DNA of 64,000 nucleotides from an uncultured Muribaculaceae bacterium (GTDB lineage: Bacteria; Bacteroidota; Bacteroidia; Bacteroidales; Muribaculaceae). Positions 8,230 through 16,825 of this stretch are shown piece after piece; positions within the stretch are counted from its first letter, which is position 1; every line of letters starts with the position of its first letter. The stretch lies in assembly GCA_910578035.1 (NCBI GenBank), contig CAJTOB010000002.1, forward strand, positions 1-64,000, written 5' to 3'. Under the pieces are notes generated by a model. The model was not told the DNA's origin. It saw only the letters and a program-made list of their open reading frames with translations, and ran no database searches. The position numbers and the translations under genes are program-made.

Positions 8230-10386
8230 TTATTCGTCGGTGTTCTTTTCGGCGTATTCTTTGAGGAGTTTTTCCTGTACGTCTGAGGGAACGAGTTCGT
8301 AGGACGAGAATTTCATTGTGAAAGACGAACGACCGCCTGTAATTGAGCTCAACGCTGTCGAATAGCTCGACATTTCTTTGAGCGGCACACGGGCCGAGAG
8401 TTTCTCAAATCCGTTTTCGCTGCTCATGCCCATGATGATTGCACGGCGCCCCTGAAGGTCGCTCATCACGTCGCCCATTACGTCGCCCGGAACGAGCACT
8501 TCAACGTCGTAGACGGGTTCGAGGACTTTGGGATTGGCTTCGCGGAAGGCCTGGCTGAATGCGTTGCGGCCTGCAAGGCGGAATGATATTTCGTTGGAGT
8601 CTACCGGATGCATCTTACCGTCGTAGATGCATACGCGTACGTCGCGGGCATATGAGCCGGTAAGCGGGCCCTGCTCCATGCGATCCATGAGGCCTTTGAC
8701 GATGGCCGGAATGAAACGTGCGTCGATTGCGCCGCCGACAATACAGTTGCAGACAACGAGTTTGCCGCCCCAGGCCAGAGGTATTTCCTGAGTATCGCGT
8801 ACGTTCATCTTGAATTCCTGATTGCCGAACTTGAAGCTGTCCGGAGCAGGCATGCCCTCGGTGTAGGGCTCTACTATGAGGTGAACCTCGCCGAACTGGC
8901 CGGCGCCGCCGCTCTGCTTCTTATGGCGATAGTCGGCGCGGGCGGCCTTGGTGATGGTTTCGCGATATGGTATCTTGGGCTCTTCGAAGACGATGGGGAG
9001 TTTGTCGTTGTTTTCAACACGCCATTTGAGTGTGCGCAGATGGAACTCGCCCTGGCCCGAAAGAATGGTCTGTTTGAGTTCTTTAGACTGTTCGACAACC
9101 CATGTGGGGTCTTCTTCGTGCATACGTGTGAGGATGCCGCTGAGTTTTTCGGCGTCGCTTTCTGTGACGGGGCGTATTGCGCGCTGATATTTGGGTGCCG
9201 GATATTTGATGAAGTCAAATGCGATTTCGCAGCCTTTTTCATCAAGGGTGTTGCCAGTGCGCACATCTTTCATCTTCACGGTAGCGCCGATATCGCCGGC
9301 CATGAGCTCGTCGACGGGTGTCTTGATCTGGCCCGATACACAGAATATCTGGGCAAGTCGTTCTTTGCCGCCGCGGGTCACGTTTTCGAGGTCTGCGCCG
9401 GCCTTGAGGGTACCGCTCATAACCTTGAAGTAGCTTACTTCGCCGATGTGCGGTTCGACAGTTGTCTTGAATACGAAAAGGCTGAGAGGACCATCGGCAT
9501 CAGGCTTCACTTCGTTGCCTTCGGTGTCGACCGGAGCTGGCATATCGTCTACGAAAGGCACAACGTTGCCGAGGAATTCCATCATGCGGCGCACGCCCAT
9601 GTCTTTGCCTGCGCTAACGCAGAACAGAGGATATATCGAGTTGTCGATAAGTCCTTTGCGGATACCCATTCGGAGTTCGTCTTCGGTAAGGTGTTCTTCT
9701 TCGAAGAATTTTTCCATTAGACTTTCGTCGTTTTCGGCAGCAGCCTCAACGAGAGCCTTGTGCATTTCAAGGGCACGCGGCATTTCGCTTTCAGGGATTT
9801 CTTCGATGGTGGGAGTGCCGCCTTCGGGGCCCCATGAGTATTTCTTCATGAGGAGGACGTCGATCATGGCGTTGAAGCCGGGTCCGCATGCGAGAGGATA
9901 CTGCACAGGCACTACTTTCGGACCGAAAACGTCGCGCATCTGTTCGAGCACATTTTCATAGTCCGCTTTTTCGCCGTCGAGCTGGTTGAGGGCGAAAATT
10001 ATAGGTTTTTTAAGACCGGAGGCGGTGCGGAAGATGTTCTGTGTGCCTACCTCGACGCCATACTGGGCGTTGATTACAATGAGACCGGTGTCGGTTACAT
10101 TGAGGGCGGTGATAGCGCTGCCCACGAAGTCGTCGGCGCCTGGGCAATCGACCACATTGAGCTTTTTGCCAAGGAATTCGGCATAGAACACAGTCGAGAA
10201 TACCGAGTAGCCATATTCTTTCTCTACGGGGAAGTAGTCGGATACGGTATTTTTTGCTTCAACGGTGCCGCGGCGTTTTATAACTCCACACTCGTAGAGC
10301 ATAGCTTCAGCGAGTGTGGTTTTACCGGAGCCTTTGCTGCCAAGCAAGGCTATGTTTTTGATTTCTTTGGTTTTGTAAGTCTTCAT
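8230..10386 (-). CDS. EF-G paralogue (EF-G2 type) lacking the catalytic His
   Basis: A 718-residue protein with the full EF-G architecture: G domain, beta-barrel domain II, and domains III-V, including the conserved 'SGGAGQFGEVHL' and 'GPLTGSYARDVRV' segments. The P-loop GSKGSGKT is at 16-23. Switch II reads D80-C-P-G-A84-D-D-F, where normal EF-G has DTPGHVDF, so the His needed for GTP hydrolysis is Ala. The switch I region has EYGYS in place of ERGIT, and G4 is NQLD (134-137) in place of NKxD. Bacteroides thetaiotaomicron has an EF-G2 reported to act in translation without GTP hydrolysis during carbon starvation; this protein looks like its orthologue. It is a single-gene unit with a terminator at 8174-8203. 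Confidence 0.88.
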   Translation of the reverse strand: MKTYKTKEIKNIALLGSKGSGKTTLAEAMLYECGVIKRRGTVEAKNTVSDYFPVEKEYGYSVFSTVFYAEFLGKKLNVVDCPGADDFVGSAITALNVTDTGLIVINAQYGVEVGTQNIFRTASGLKKPIIFALNQLDGEKADYENVLEQMRDVFGPKVVPVQYPLACGPGFNAMIDVLLMKKYSWGPEGGTPTIEEIPESEMPRALEMHKALVEAAAENDESLMEKFFEEEHLTEDELRMGIRKGLIDNSIYPLFCVSAGKDMGVRRMMEFLGNVVPFVDDMPAPVDTEGNEVKPDADGPLSLFVFKTTVEPHIGEVSYFKVMSGTLKAGADLENVTRGGKERLAQIFCVSGQIKTPVDELMAGDIGATVKMKDVRTGNTLDEKGCEIAFDFIKYPAPKYQRAIRPVTESDAEKLSGILTRMHEEDPTWVVEQSKELKQTILSGQGEFHLRTLKWRVENNDKLPIVFEEPKIPYRETITKAARADYRHKKQSGGAGQFGEVHLIVEPYTEGMPAPDSFKFGNQEFKMNVRDTQEIPLAWGGKLVVCNCIVGGAIDARFIPAIVKGLMDRMEQGPLTGSYARDVRVCIYDGKMHPVDSNEISFRLAGRNAFSQAFREANPKVLEPVYDVEVLVPGDVMGDVMSDLQGRRAIIMGMSSENGFEKLSARVPLKEMSSYSTALSSITGGRSSFTMKFSSYELVPSDVQEKLLKEYAEKNTDE

Positions 10387-10642
10387 GCTATCAGTGTAGT
10401 TTTCTGTATAGGTGAATGTATGGCCTCAGGGCAAGCCTTCGGCAGATTTTTCGACCGCAATTTATAAATATTTTTTTTACCGCAAGTGTTTCTGCGATAT
10501 GTTACACAACATAAAAATGATTCAAGGCCGTTTTTGTTCGGACTCAGTTGTTGAAAACGAGTATTTCTGCGCTTTGACATACATATAATAATGTCTATTG
10601 ATTTGTCGCCAAGACTGCGAATAGCTTGTTTTTATGGGTGAG
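10387..10642. other. Divergent intergenic region, mostly unassigned
   Basis: No gene is visible. I find no TAnnTTTG element for the leftward EF-G paralogue. A short palindrome ATGTTACACAACAT sits at 10499-10512, about 113 bases before that gene's start, and could be a regulator site. The remainder is AT-rich and unremarkable. Confidence 0.4.
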
Positions 10643-10673
10643 TTGACGGTTTAAGGTTTTTTTAGTAATTTTG
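10643..10673 (+). promoter_or_regulatory. Promoter of the His-rich protein/TonB receptor unit
   Basis: TTG at 10643-10645, a 20-base spacer and TAATTTTG at 10666-10673. The predicted start near 10680 is only about 10 bases before the first ATG, so the leader is very short. Confidence 0.75.
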
Positions 10674-10689
10674 CGGCTTCAAAATTAGT

Positions 10690-11031
10690 ATGGATAGGCG
10701 TTCGCGTAATATCGCAAGGTTTCTGGTGGTGCTTTTCGCAATGTTTTTTTGCGGAAACACTTTCTTTATCCATACGCACCGCTTGTTCGACGGGCGAGTA
10801 GAGGTGCACTCCCACCCATATATGCCCGGCGCCAGTCATTCGCATACGGCAGCCGGATTTCAGGCTATAGCACATATAAATGCTGCGCTTGCAACATTAT
10901 ATAAATCACCTGAAACTGACATTCCCAAAGTTTTGGAGCGGAAAATAAATGTGGTTTTCCGTGTCAGCATCAGTGAAAAGGCTTTTTTTGTTGATTTTAG
11001 AAATGAAAGAGCGCCGCCGGTTGCTGCGTGA
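10690..11031 (+). CDS. Small His-rich membrane-associated protein, putative metal binding
   Basis: I do not recognise a named family for this 113-residue protein. Residues 9-27 form one hydrophobic segment that could be a signal anchor or an uncleaved signal peptide. It is followed by a cluster of histidines: H28-T-H30, H40-S-H42-P, H50-S-H52, and H62. The pattern suggests metal binding on the outer side of the inner membrane. The TonB-dependent receptor starts 82 bases downstream, on the same strand and with no terminator or clear promoter between, so the two are probably cotranscribed. A role in sensing or capturing a metal for the receptor is inference. Confidence 0.7.
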   Translation: MDRRSRNIARFLVVLFAMFFCGNTFFIHTHRLFDGRVEVHSHPYMPGASHSHTAAGFQAIAHINAALATLYKSPETDIPKVLERKINVVFRVSISEKAFFVDFRNERAPPVAA

Positions 11032-11112
11032 GCAATCTACACTCTCCAATCATTTTCTTAGAGGGTTTTAGCAGTAATCATGCGCCCTCTTAATCACAAT
11101 AAAAGCAATTCT

Positions 11113-13401
11113 ATGACTAAATATATATTGTCGATACTTTTAGCGGTATCGGCCTTGTTCGTACAGGCTCAAAGTGCCGACACGAATCTTACCGGGCATG
11201 TAATAGATAAAGAGACCGGCGAACATCTTCCATTTTATATCATAACAATTCCTTCGGAAAGAGTCGGCACAACGACCGATGCTTCAGGACACTATGCTCT
11301 TCGCCATCTGAAGCCGGGCGAGTATGTTGTCGAGGCTGCTTATACCGGCTATGTCACAGAGCGCAAAAAAGTGACATTGCAGCCGGGAAAAACTCTCGAA
11401 TTGAATTTTGAAGTAGTTCCCGATGCGATGATGCTTGAGCAGGTTGTTGTCACTGGAACAAAAAGCGAACTTAAACGGCGCCATAGCCCTGCACTTGTGA
11501 GCGTTGTCGACGACCGTCTGTTCCGTCTTGTCGATGCATGCTCGCTAGCCGACGGTCTGAGCTATCAGCCGGGTGTGCGTGTGGAGAACGACTGCCAGAA
11601 CTGCGGATTCACTCAGGTGCGTATCAACGGTCTCGACGGTCACTATTCACAGATTCTCATGAATTCGCGCCCCGTATTCTCGGCGCTTGCCGGAGTGTAT
11701 GGTCTGGAACAGATTCCGGCCAACATGATAGATCGCGTCGAGGTGATGCGTGGCGGCGGTTCGGCTCTGTTCGGGTCGTCTGCAATAGGCGGTACTGTGA
11801 ATATCATTACTAAAGACCCTACGGCCAACTATGCCGAGGTAAGCCATTCGATTGCTTCGATGGGTCTTAGTGGTGCCCTTGACAACAACACGACCTTCAA
11901 TGCATCGGTTGTAGGCCACAATAATGAAATCGGTCTTACCGTGTATGGGCAGAGCCGCAACCGCGACGGCTACGACCACGATGGCGATGGATTTACTGAA
12001 ATCCCCGAGATTAAGAGCCAGACTCTCGGAGCCCGCACTAACATGCGCTTTACGCCCGACACACGTCTTACAGCAGAATATCATGCGACTCATGAGTACC
12101 GCCGCGGCGGCGATAAGCTCGACGAGCCTCCACACATGGCTATGGTTGCAGAGCAGATAGAGCACAACAACCATGGCGGTGAAGTGGCTTTCGACTGGTG
12201 GTCGGCTGAGCGCGACAGACATTTCAATGTCTTCACGGCTCTGCAGAGCATTCGCCGCAAGAGCTATTATGGCAGCGATATGGACCCCAATGCCTACGGA
12301 CATACCAACGACCTTACAGTCACTACAGGAGCGCAGTGGACACAGTCGTTCAAGAAAGTGCTTTTTATGCCTGCCGAGTTTATTGGAGGTATAGAGTATA
12401 GCCATAATTATCTTCACGACATGACTATAGGCTATAACCACGACATAGCCCAGAAGGTGAATATCTATAGCGCATATGCACAGAACGAGTGGCGTACCGA
12501 CCGCTGGGGGTTTCTTATCGGAGCCCGTCTCGACAAACATTCGATGATTCACAATCCTATTGTGTCGCCCCGCGTGAATATTCGGTTCAATCCGTCGGAG
12601 CGCATGAATTTCCGTCTTTCATATTCGACAGGCTTCCGTTCGCCGCAGGCTTACGACGAAGACTTTCATATAGCTATTGTAGGCGGCGAGCGCCTCGTTA
12701 CGGTTCTTGCGCCCGACCTTAAGCAGGAAAGCAGCAACAGTGTCAGCTTCTCGGCCGATTTCTACCATCGCATAGGCTCTGTGCAGACCAATCTGATGAT
12801 AGAAGGTTTCTATACGGATCTCCGAGATGTATTTGCACTCCGTCTTCTCGATCATGTCGACAGCGAGGGCAATGCCGTGCAGGAGCGTTATAATGGCGGC
12901 GGTGCACGTGTGTATGGCCTCAATGCCGAATTGCGGCTTGTGTGGTCGAAATGGATGATTCAAGGTGGCCTTACATGGCAGAACAGCCGCTATAAGCAGC
13001 TTGAATACTGGAGTGAGAATCCCGACGTAGCGCCTGTCAAAAAGATGTTCCGTACTCCCGACCTCTATGGGTTCTTTACAGCATCGTATAATATAAACAA
13101 GCACTTTACGGCTTCGTTGTCGGGTACATATACCGGTTCGATGCTTGTGCAGCACCTCGCGGGCTCGGGAACGTCGGTAGATAAGGCTGTCGATACTCCG
13201 CGCTTTTTCGACGCAAATGCCAAACTGAGCTATGAGGTGAATGTCTATAAGACCGCCTGTCTTGAGTTCAGTGCCGGTCTGATGAATATTTTCAACAGTT
13301 ATCAGAAGGATTTCGACCAGGGGGCTCTGCGCGATTCAGGCTATATCTACGGCCCGTCGCTGCCGCGTAGTCTGATGGCTTCTGTAAAGCTTCATCTTTG
13401 A
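11113..13401 (+). CDS. TonB-dependent outer membrane receptor, possible metal transporter
   Basis: From the ATG at 11113 the protein has 763 residues; an in-frame ATG 11 codons upstream lacks a signal peptide directly after it. The signal peptide (MTKYILSILLAVSALFVQAQ) is followed by a carboxypeptidase-regulatory-like domain (about 25-105), a plug with the typical RVEVMRGGGSALFGSSAIGGTVNI end, and a 22-strand-type barrel ending in SLMASVKLHL. The plug has a CQNCGF cysteine pair, which is uncommon in sugar transporters of the SusC type, and no SusD gene follows. Together with the His-rich gene upstream, this suggests a metal or metal-complex substrate, though a siderophore or heme is possible. 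Confidence 0.85.
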   Translation: MTKYILSILLAVSALFVQAQSADTNLTGHVIDKETGEHLPFYIITIPSERVGTTTDASGHYALRHLKPGEYVVEAAYTGYVTERKKVTLQPGKTLELNFEVVPDAMMLEQVVVTGTKSELKRRHSPALVSVVDDRLFRLVDACSLADGLSYQPGVRVENDCQNCGFTQVRINGLDGHYSQILMNSRPVFSALAGVYGLEQIPANMIDRVEVMRGGGSALFGSSAIGGTVNIITKDPTANYAEVSHSIASMGLSGALDNNTTFNASVVGHNNEIGLTVYGQSRNRDGYDHDGDGFTEIPEIKSQTLGARTNMRFTPDTRLTAEYHATHEYRRGGDKLDEPPHMAMVAEQIEHNNHGGEVAFDWWSAERDRHFNVFTALQSIRRKSYYGSDMDPNAYGHTNDLTVTTGAQWTQSFKKVLFMPAEFIGGIEYSHNYLHDMTIGYNHDIAQKVNIYSAYAQNEWRTDRWGFLIGARLDKHSMIHNPIVSPRVNIRFNPSERMNFRLSYSTGFRSPQAYDEDFHIAIVGGERLVTVLAPDLKQESSNSVSFSADFYHRIGSVQTNLMIEGFYTDLRDVFALRLLDHVDSEGNAVQERYNGGGARVYGLNAELRLVWSKWMIQGGLTWQNSRYKQLEYWSENPDVAPVKKMFRTPDLYGFFTASYNINKHFTASLSGTYTGSMLVQHLAGSGTSVDKAVDTPRFFDANAKLSYEVNVYKTACLEFSAGLMNIFNSYQKDFDQGALRDSGYIYGPSLPRSLMASVKLHL

Positions 13402-13423
13402 GACCGTCAGACGGTCTGTAAGC

Positions 13424-13477
13424 AAATTCCCCGGAAGAGAGCGCCACACAGGCAATCTCTTCCGGGGAATTTGTTTG
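13424..13477. terminator. Terminator between TonB receptor and GDPD genes
   Basis: ATTCCCCGGAAGAGA / TCTCTTCCGGGGAAT, a perfect 15-bp stem, followed by TTGTTTG to the right and preceded by AAA, so it can act for both convergent genes. A second small palindrome AGACCGTCAGACGGTCT lies at 13401-13417. Confidence 0.85.
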
Positions 13478-13491
13478 TAATGTGTGAAGGG

Positions 13492-14268
13492 TTATTTGGC
13501 GGGTTGGTTTTTTAGGAGCTGCTGGAGCTGTTCGGGGGCGTTTGTTGTGATGTAGTCCACGCCGTTGTCGATGCACCACTGCATATCGGCCGGGTCGTTT
13601 ACGGTCCATACGTTCACTTCCATGCCGAGGTCATGTGTCATTTTAATCCATTCCGGATGTTTTTTCATCACTTTGAGTGAATAGTCGATACCGGCGCCAC
13701 CCATTTCCTTGACTTGCCAGGGTATATAGTCGCCTGTAAGGTAATATACGGCAGTACCTTTCGGGGCGTATTTGATGAGGTCCTGGAAGCCGTATTTGGA
13801 GAAGGTGATATAGTCGGTCTTGTCTTCGAGACCGTATTTCTTCACCATTTTAACGATGTCTTTCACGGCTTTGCGCTCGTGTTTGCGGCTGTCGTGTGTT
13901 TTGAGCTCGAGGACTATGCGCGACGGCTGTTTGGCCGCCTGGGCAAGATAGCTTTCAAGAGTGGGCACATTCTCGCCGTTGGCAAGCTTCTGAGCCAGAA
14001 CTTTTTTAGCCGGAGAGCTTTCAATGTGGACGCCGTTGATGTCGGCGTCGTGATTTACGACAATTACGCCGTCGGCTGTCATCCATACGTCGAATTCGGA
14101 GGCATAGCAACCTACAGAATCCGCTTTTACAAGAGCACGGACTGAGTTTTGAGCCGAGCCTTCGGTATCCCAGTAGCCGCGGTGTGCTATTACTTTAGGG
14201 AGTGCGGCCGAGGCTGCCAGAGAAGATGCCGCGGCAAGTGCTGCGGCGATGATGATACGGGTTTTCAT
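13492..14268 (-). CDS. Exported glycerophosphodiester phosphodiesterase
   Basis: A 258-residue GDPD-family enzyme, which splits glycerophosphodiesters into glycerol-3-phosphate and an alcohol. A signal peptide (MKTRIIIAAALAAASSLAAS) places it in the periplasm or beyond. The active-site signature IAHRGY is followed by the family's Asn in GSAQNSVRA. The metal-binding Glu and Asp appear as EFDVWMTADG, and the second His as VVNHDADI. ELKTHD and the C-terminal NVWTVND are also typical. Its start overlaps the GH31 gene stop by four bases, so the two are made together. The product, glycerol-3-phosphate, would feed GlpT and GlpABC encoded nearby. Confidence 0.92.
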   Translation of the reverse strand: MKTRIIIAAALAAASSLAASAALPKVIAHRGYWDTEGSAQNSVRALVKADSVGCYASEFDVWMTADGVIVVNHDADINGVHIESSPAKKVLAQKLANGENVPTLESYLAQAAKQPSRIVLELKTHDSRKHERKAVKDIVKMVKKYGLEDKTDYITFSKYGFQDLIKYAPKGTAVYYLTGDYIPWQVKEMGGAGIDYSLKVMKKHPEWIKMTHDLGMEVNVWTVNDPADMQWCIDNGVDYITTNAPEQLQQLLKNQPAK

Positions 14269-16517
14269 AGTTCGTATTCTATTTTGACTGATTTGTTTAC
14301 AGATGTTGCGGGAATATCGATGGTTACACAGCCGGTTTTGTCGTCGAAGGCGGTTTTAGCCCGTTTTCCATTGACTTTGACCTTTGTTGCCGCTGAGATT
14401 GCAGGCAGTTCGACCCGGTAGGCGCGTTTGGTAATCTGTCCGGGGTATGCGCCGTCGGCCGGGTGCACCGTCACCGTAGCTTTTGAACCTATCTGTTGGT
14501 ACTGGAGCTTGGTTGTAGTGTATATGCCTTTCTGATAATCGAGGGATATGCCGTCGTCTTCGTAGAGGGCGAATGTGTTGTCGGCATCGCCCGAAGCCGG
14601 ATATACACGCATTACGAGAGTGGTGAGAGGTGTGGTGGCGGGGCGGGAAGTGTAGGGCTGCATCGGCAGAATCCAGCCGCCGCGCACATAGAGCGGAAAT
14701 TCATCGAGGGGTTTTGCTATGTTCTCGGTTGTGCCGCCGGTTTTACGTTCGTGTGTGAAATAGTCGTACCAGACCTCGCCTGCAGGGAACCATACTTTTT
14801 GAGAGGCGATTTTGTCCGGGCCTTTGCCGGGTGTTGTGACAGGGGCTGCCAGAAGAATGTCGCCGAAAGTGAACTCTTGCGGCTGTTCGAACGATTCGGG
14901 CTGGTCTCCGTAGTCGATAAACATATTTCGGTTGAGGGGTGCCATCGTATTGTGCGTCTGCCATACGCTCGAATATACATAAGGCATTATCTGCGACCGG
15001 AAGTGGTACATGCGGCGCATCGCTTCGGTCTCTTTTTCGCCCGAAATCCATGGTCGGCGGTCGAGTTTGGCGTCTTTTGTGGAATGCACACGCAGGGCGG
15101 CCGACAGAGCGCCGAACTGAGTCCAGCGTACAGTCAGCTCAGGATTGGGTTTGCCTCTGAAACCACCGATGTCGTGTGCCCAGTAGTAGCAGCCGCCTTG
15201 TCCGCTGCCGGAAGTCAGTTTTACTTCGAAGGCGAGGATTTCCCAATTGGACTGAGCGTCGCCCGAGAACTGTATGGGGTGGCGGTGGTCGCCCCAGCCG
15301 GCCCAGCGGCTATAGCCTGCACCTCGTCGGTTGTTGGCCTGAGAGTCGCGGTAATACAGCTCGTTGACCCATGCGAGCGATGTTGTGTTGAGGCCCCGTA
15401 CATAGGGATACAGGTAGTTTTGCTGCCAGTCGAGCCACCAGAAGTCCACGCCCATATCTTCGCTCGGACGGTGTGCATATTTGAAGAACTTCTCCATATA
15501 GTTTCGGTCGGAGAGGTCGAACAGTGGAATGGGGCCGTCGGTGGCGCCGAGCTCGGCTGCGAATTCGGCGTAGTTGTGTTCGTGAGGGCGTAGGCCGTCG
15601 TGCGGGTGGTCGTTGAGCGACACGGTTATTCCCTGGGCATGGATTGAATCTATAAGAGCTTTCGGATCGGGAATGAGTTCTTTATTCCATGTATAGCCGT
15701 TCCAGTTGAGGTGGCCGTTGTGACCGGTTCCTGTGGTGGCGTCGTTTGTGTGCCAGCCCATGTCGAATACTATGTTGTCGATAGGAAAATCGTTGTCGTC
15801 ATAGCCTTTTATGATGTCGAGGAATTCGTCGGCGGTATAATCCCAGTACCGGCAGTACCATACGCCGTGTATGTATTTGCGGGTCATAGGCACTTTGCCG
15901 CTGATGGCTCCGAGGGAGGCCAGGGCGCCGCGGTAGTCGTTGCCGTAAATGAAGCAGTACTGGTCTTGAATGTGCGTGTTGGTATCGCGCGGTTTTAGCC
16001 AGCCGTCGACAAGGAGGTCGGCGCGTTCATCGTCAATCATATACCATCCGTCGCGGCTCAGCAGGCCGTCGTTCATGGGAATCTCCTTTGTGACGCGGTC
16101 GAGGGTCTCGACGGTTCCGCCAAGATTATTTTTCGGCAGAAAACGGTTGGTGAATTTCTTCTTTTTTCCGTCGAGTGTATAATAAACAGCCAGGTTCGAT
16201 GTTGAGAACGGAAATCCGTCGTCATGATACTTTATATCCAGAGCCGAGGTCTTTATTTCGTATCTTCCGTCGCCGAGGTCTTTCACTTCGATACTGTCGA
16301 AAGGAAGCATGTTTGTGCGATCGTAGGCGAATAGGGTAGGCTCATCTATAAATTTGCCATCCTTGGCATATTCCAGGCGCAGCAGTTGGGGGGTGATTAT
16401 TGAGAGGCGTGCATTCCCGAAAACCATCGGATTATCGGTCGGGGTGTCGGCTCCGGCTGTTGTTGCAGAAGAAATAAAGAGTAGTGCTGCAAGCAGAGGG
16501 CGGCCAAGTTTGTTCAT
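14265..16517 (-). CDS. Exported GH31-family alpha-glycosidase
   Basis: A 750-residue glycoside hydrolase family 31 protein with signal peptide (MNKLGRPLLAALLFISSATT). An N-terminal beta-sandwich (to about 220) leads into the TIM barrel with the expected segments: IVFDMGWH, GITVSLNDHPHDG, the nucleophile D363 in WWLDWQQ, and the proton donor D420 in FSGDA. The C-terminal part has the usual beta domains. GH31 enzymes act on alpha-glucosides, alpha-xylosides, alpha-galactosides or alpha-N-acetylgalactosaminides; I cannot tell which from the sequence. It is the first gene of a two-gene unit with the glycerophosphodiesterase. A strong promoter (16703-16734) and a CGAA-containing operator-like repeat lie upstream. 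Confidence 0.9.
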   Translation of the reverse strand: MNKLGRPLLAALLFISSATTAGADTPTDNPMVFGNARLSIITPQLLRLEYAKDGKFIDEPTLFAYDRTNMLPFDSIEVKDLGDGRYEIKTSALDIKYHDDGFPFSTSNLAVYYTLDGKKKKFTNRFLPKNNLGGTVETLDRVTKEIPMNDGLLSRDGWYMIDDERADLLVDGWLKPRDTNTHIQDQYCFIYGNDYRGALASLGAISGKVPMTRKYIHGVWYCRYWDYTADEFLDIIKGYDDNDFPIDNIVFDMGWHTNDATTGTGHNGHLNWNGYTWNKELIPDPKALIDSIHAQGITVSLNDHPHDGLRPHEHNYAEFAAELGATDGPIPLFDLSDRNYMEKFFKYAHRPSEDMGVDFWWLDWQQNYLYPYVRGLNTTSLAWVNELYYRDSQANNRRGAGYSRWAGWGDHRHPIQFSGDAQSNWEILAFEVKLTSGSGQGGCYYWAHDIGGFRGKPNPELTVRWTQFGALSAALRVHSTKDAKLDRRPWISGEKETEAMRRMYHFRSQIMPYVYSSVWQTHNTMAPLNRNMFIDYGDQPESFEQPQEFTFGDILLAAPVTTPGKGPDKIASQKVWFPAGEVWYDYFTHERKTGGTTENIAKPLDEFPLYVRGGWILPMQPYTSRPATTPLTTLVMRVYPASGDADNTFALYEDDGISLDYQKGIYTTTKLQYQQIGSKATVTVHPADGAYPGQITKRAYRVELPAISAATKVKVNGKRAKTAFDDKTGCVTIDIPATSVNKSVKIEYEL

Positions 16518-16658
16518 GGATTTCGTCGTTTCTTATTCGTGATTATATAATGCAATAGCTCCGATGCGTAACCGGAGTGTGCTGTGGTTTAGGTAATTGC
16601 GTTTGATTTTAGGTTGTGCTTGTGCTTTCGCAATCAGTTTTTAGAGTTAGAAAATAGA

Positions 16659-16677
16659 TTCGCGCGTATCGAATCGA
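16659..16677 (-). promoter_or_regulatory. Operator-like inverted repeat at the GH31 promoter
   Basis: GATTCG-N7-CGAATC, partly overlapping a further TCGAAAC at 16675-16681. It lies just downstream of the predicted transcription start near 16696, where a repressor would block elongation. CGAAA/TTTCG repeats are typical of DeoR-family sites; the link to the regulator at 16826-17611 is inferred. Confidence 0.4.
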
Positions 16678-16702
16678 AACATCGGAACTTTCTTTGCGCA
16701 AC

Positions 16703-16734
16703 AAAATTAAGCATTATCAGCCACTAATCCAAAA
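16703..16734 (-). promoter_or_regulatory. Promoter of the GH31-GDPD unit
   Basis: Reverse strand: TTTG at 16734-16731, a 20-base spacer, and TAATTTTG at 16710-16703. This is a near-perfect consensus and predicts a leader of about 180 bases. Confidence 0.8.
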
Positions 16735-16771
16735 CTGATGCAATATTTTTTTAGTTAAATTTGTGTGGCGC

Positions 16772-16806
16772 AAAAAAATCCCGTCGGCAACGCCGCGGGA
16801 TTACTG
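16772..16806 (-). terminator. Terminator of the DeoR-family regulator gene
   Basis: AATCCCG-N12-CGGGATT, with the loop partly able to pair (CGGC/GCCG), followed on the reverse strand by TTTTTTTG. It lies 20 bases below the regulator's stop. Confidence 0.85.
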
Positions 16807-16825
16807 TATGGTGTGTGCGCTGTTT

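Noticed and set aside
10383..10580. 65-codon frame upstream of the EF-G paralogue
   Set aside because: It has no promoter element, no recognisable domain, and overlaps the start of the EF-G paralogue; it is read as leader DNA.
14496..15593. 365-codon open frame on the forward strand inside the GH31 gene
   Set aside because: It is antisense to a well-supported enzyme gene; its residues (rich in Val, Gly, Arg and Cys) look like a mirror of the coding strand, and it has no promoter.
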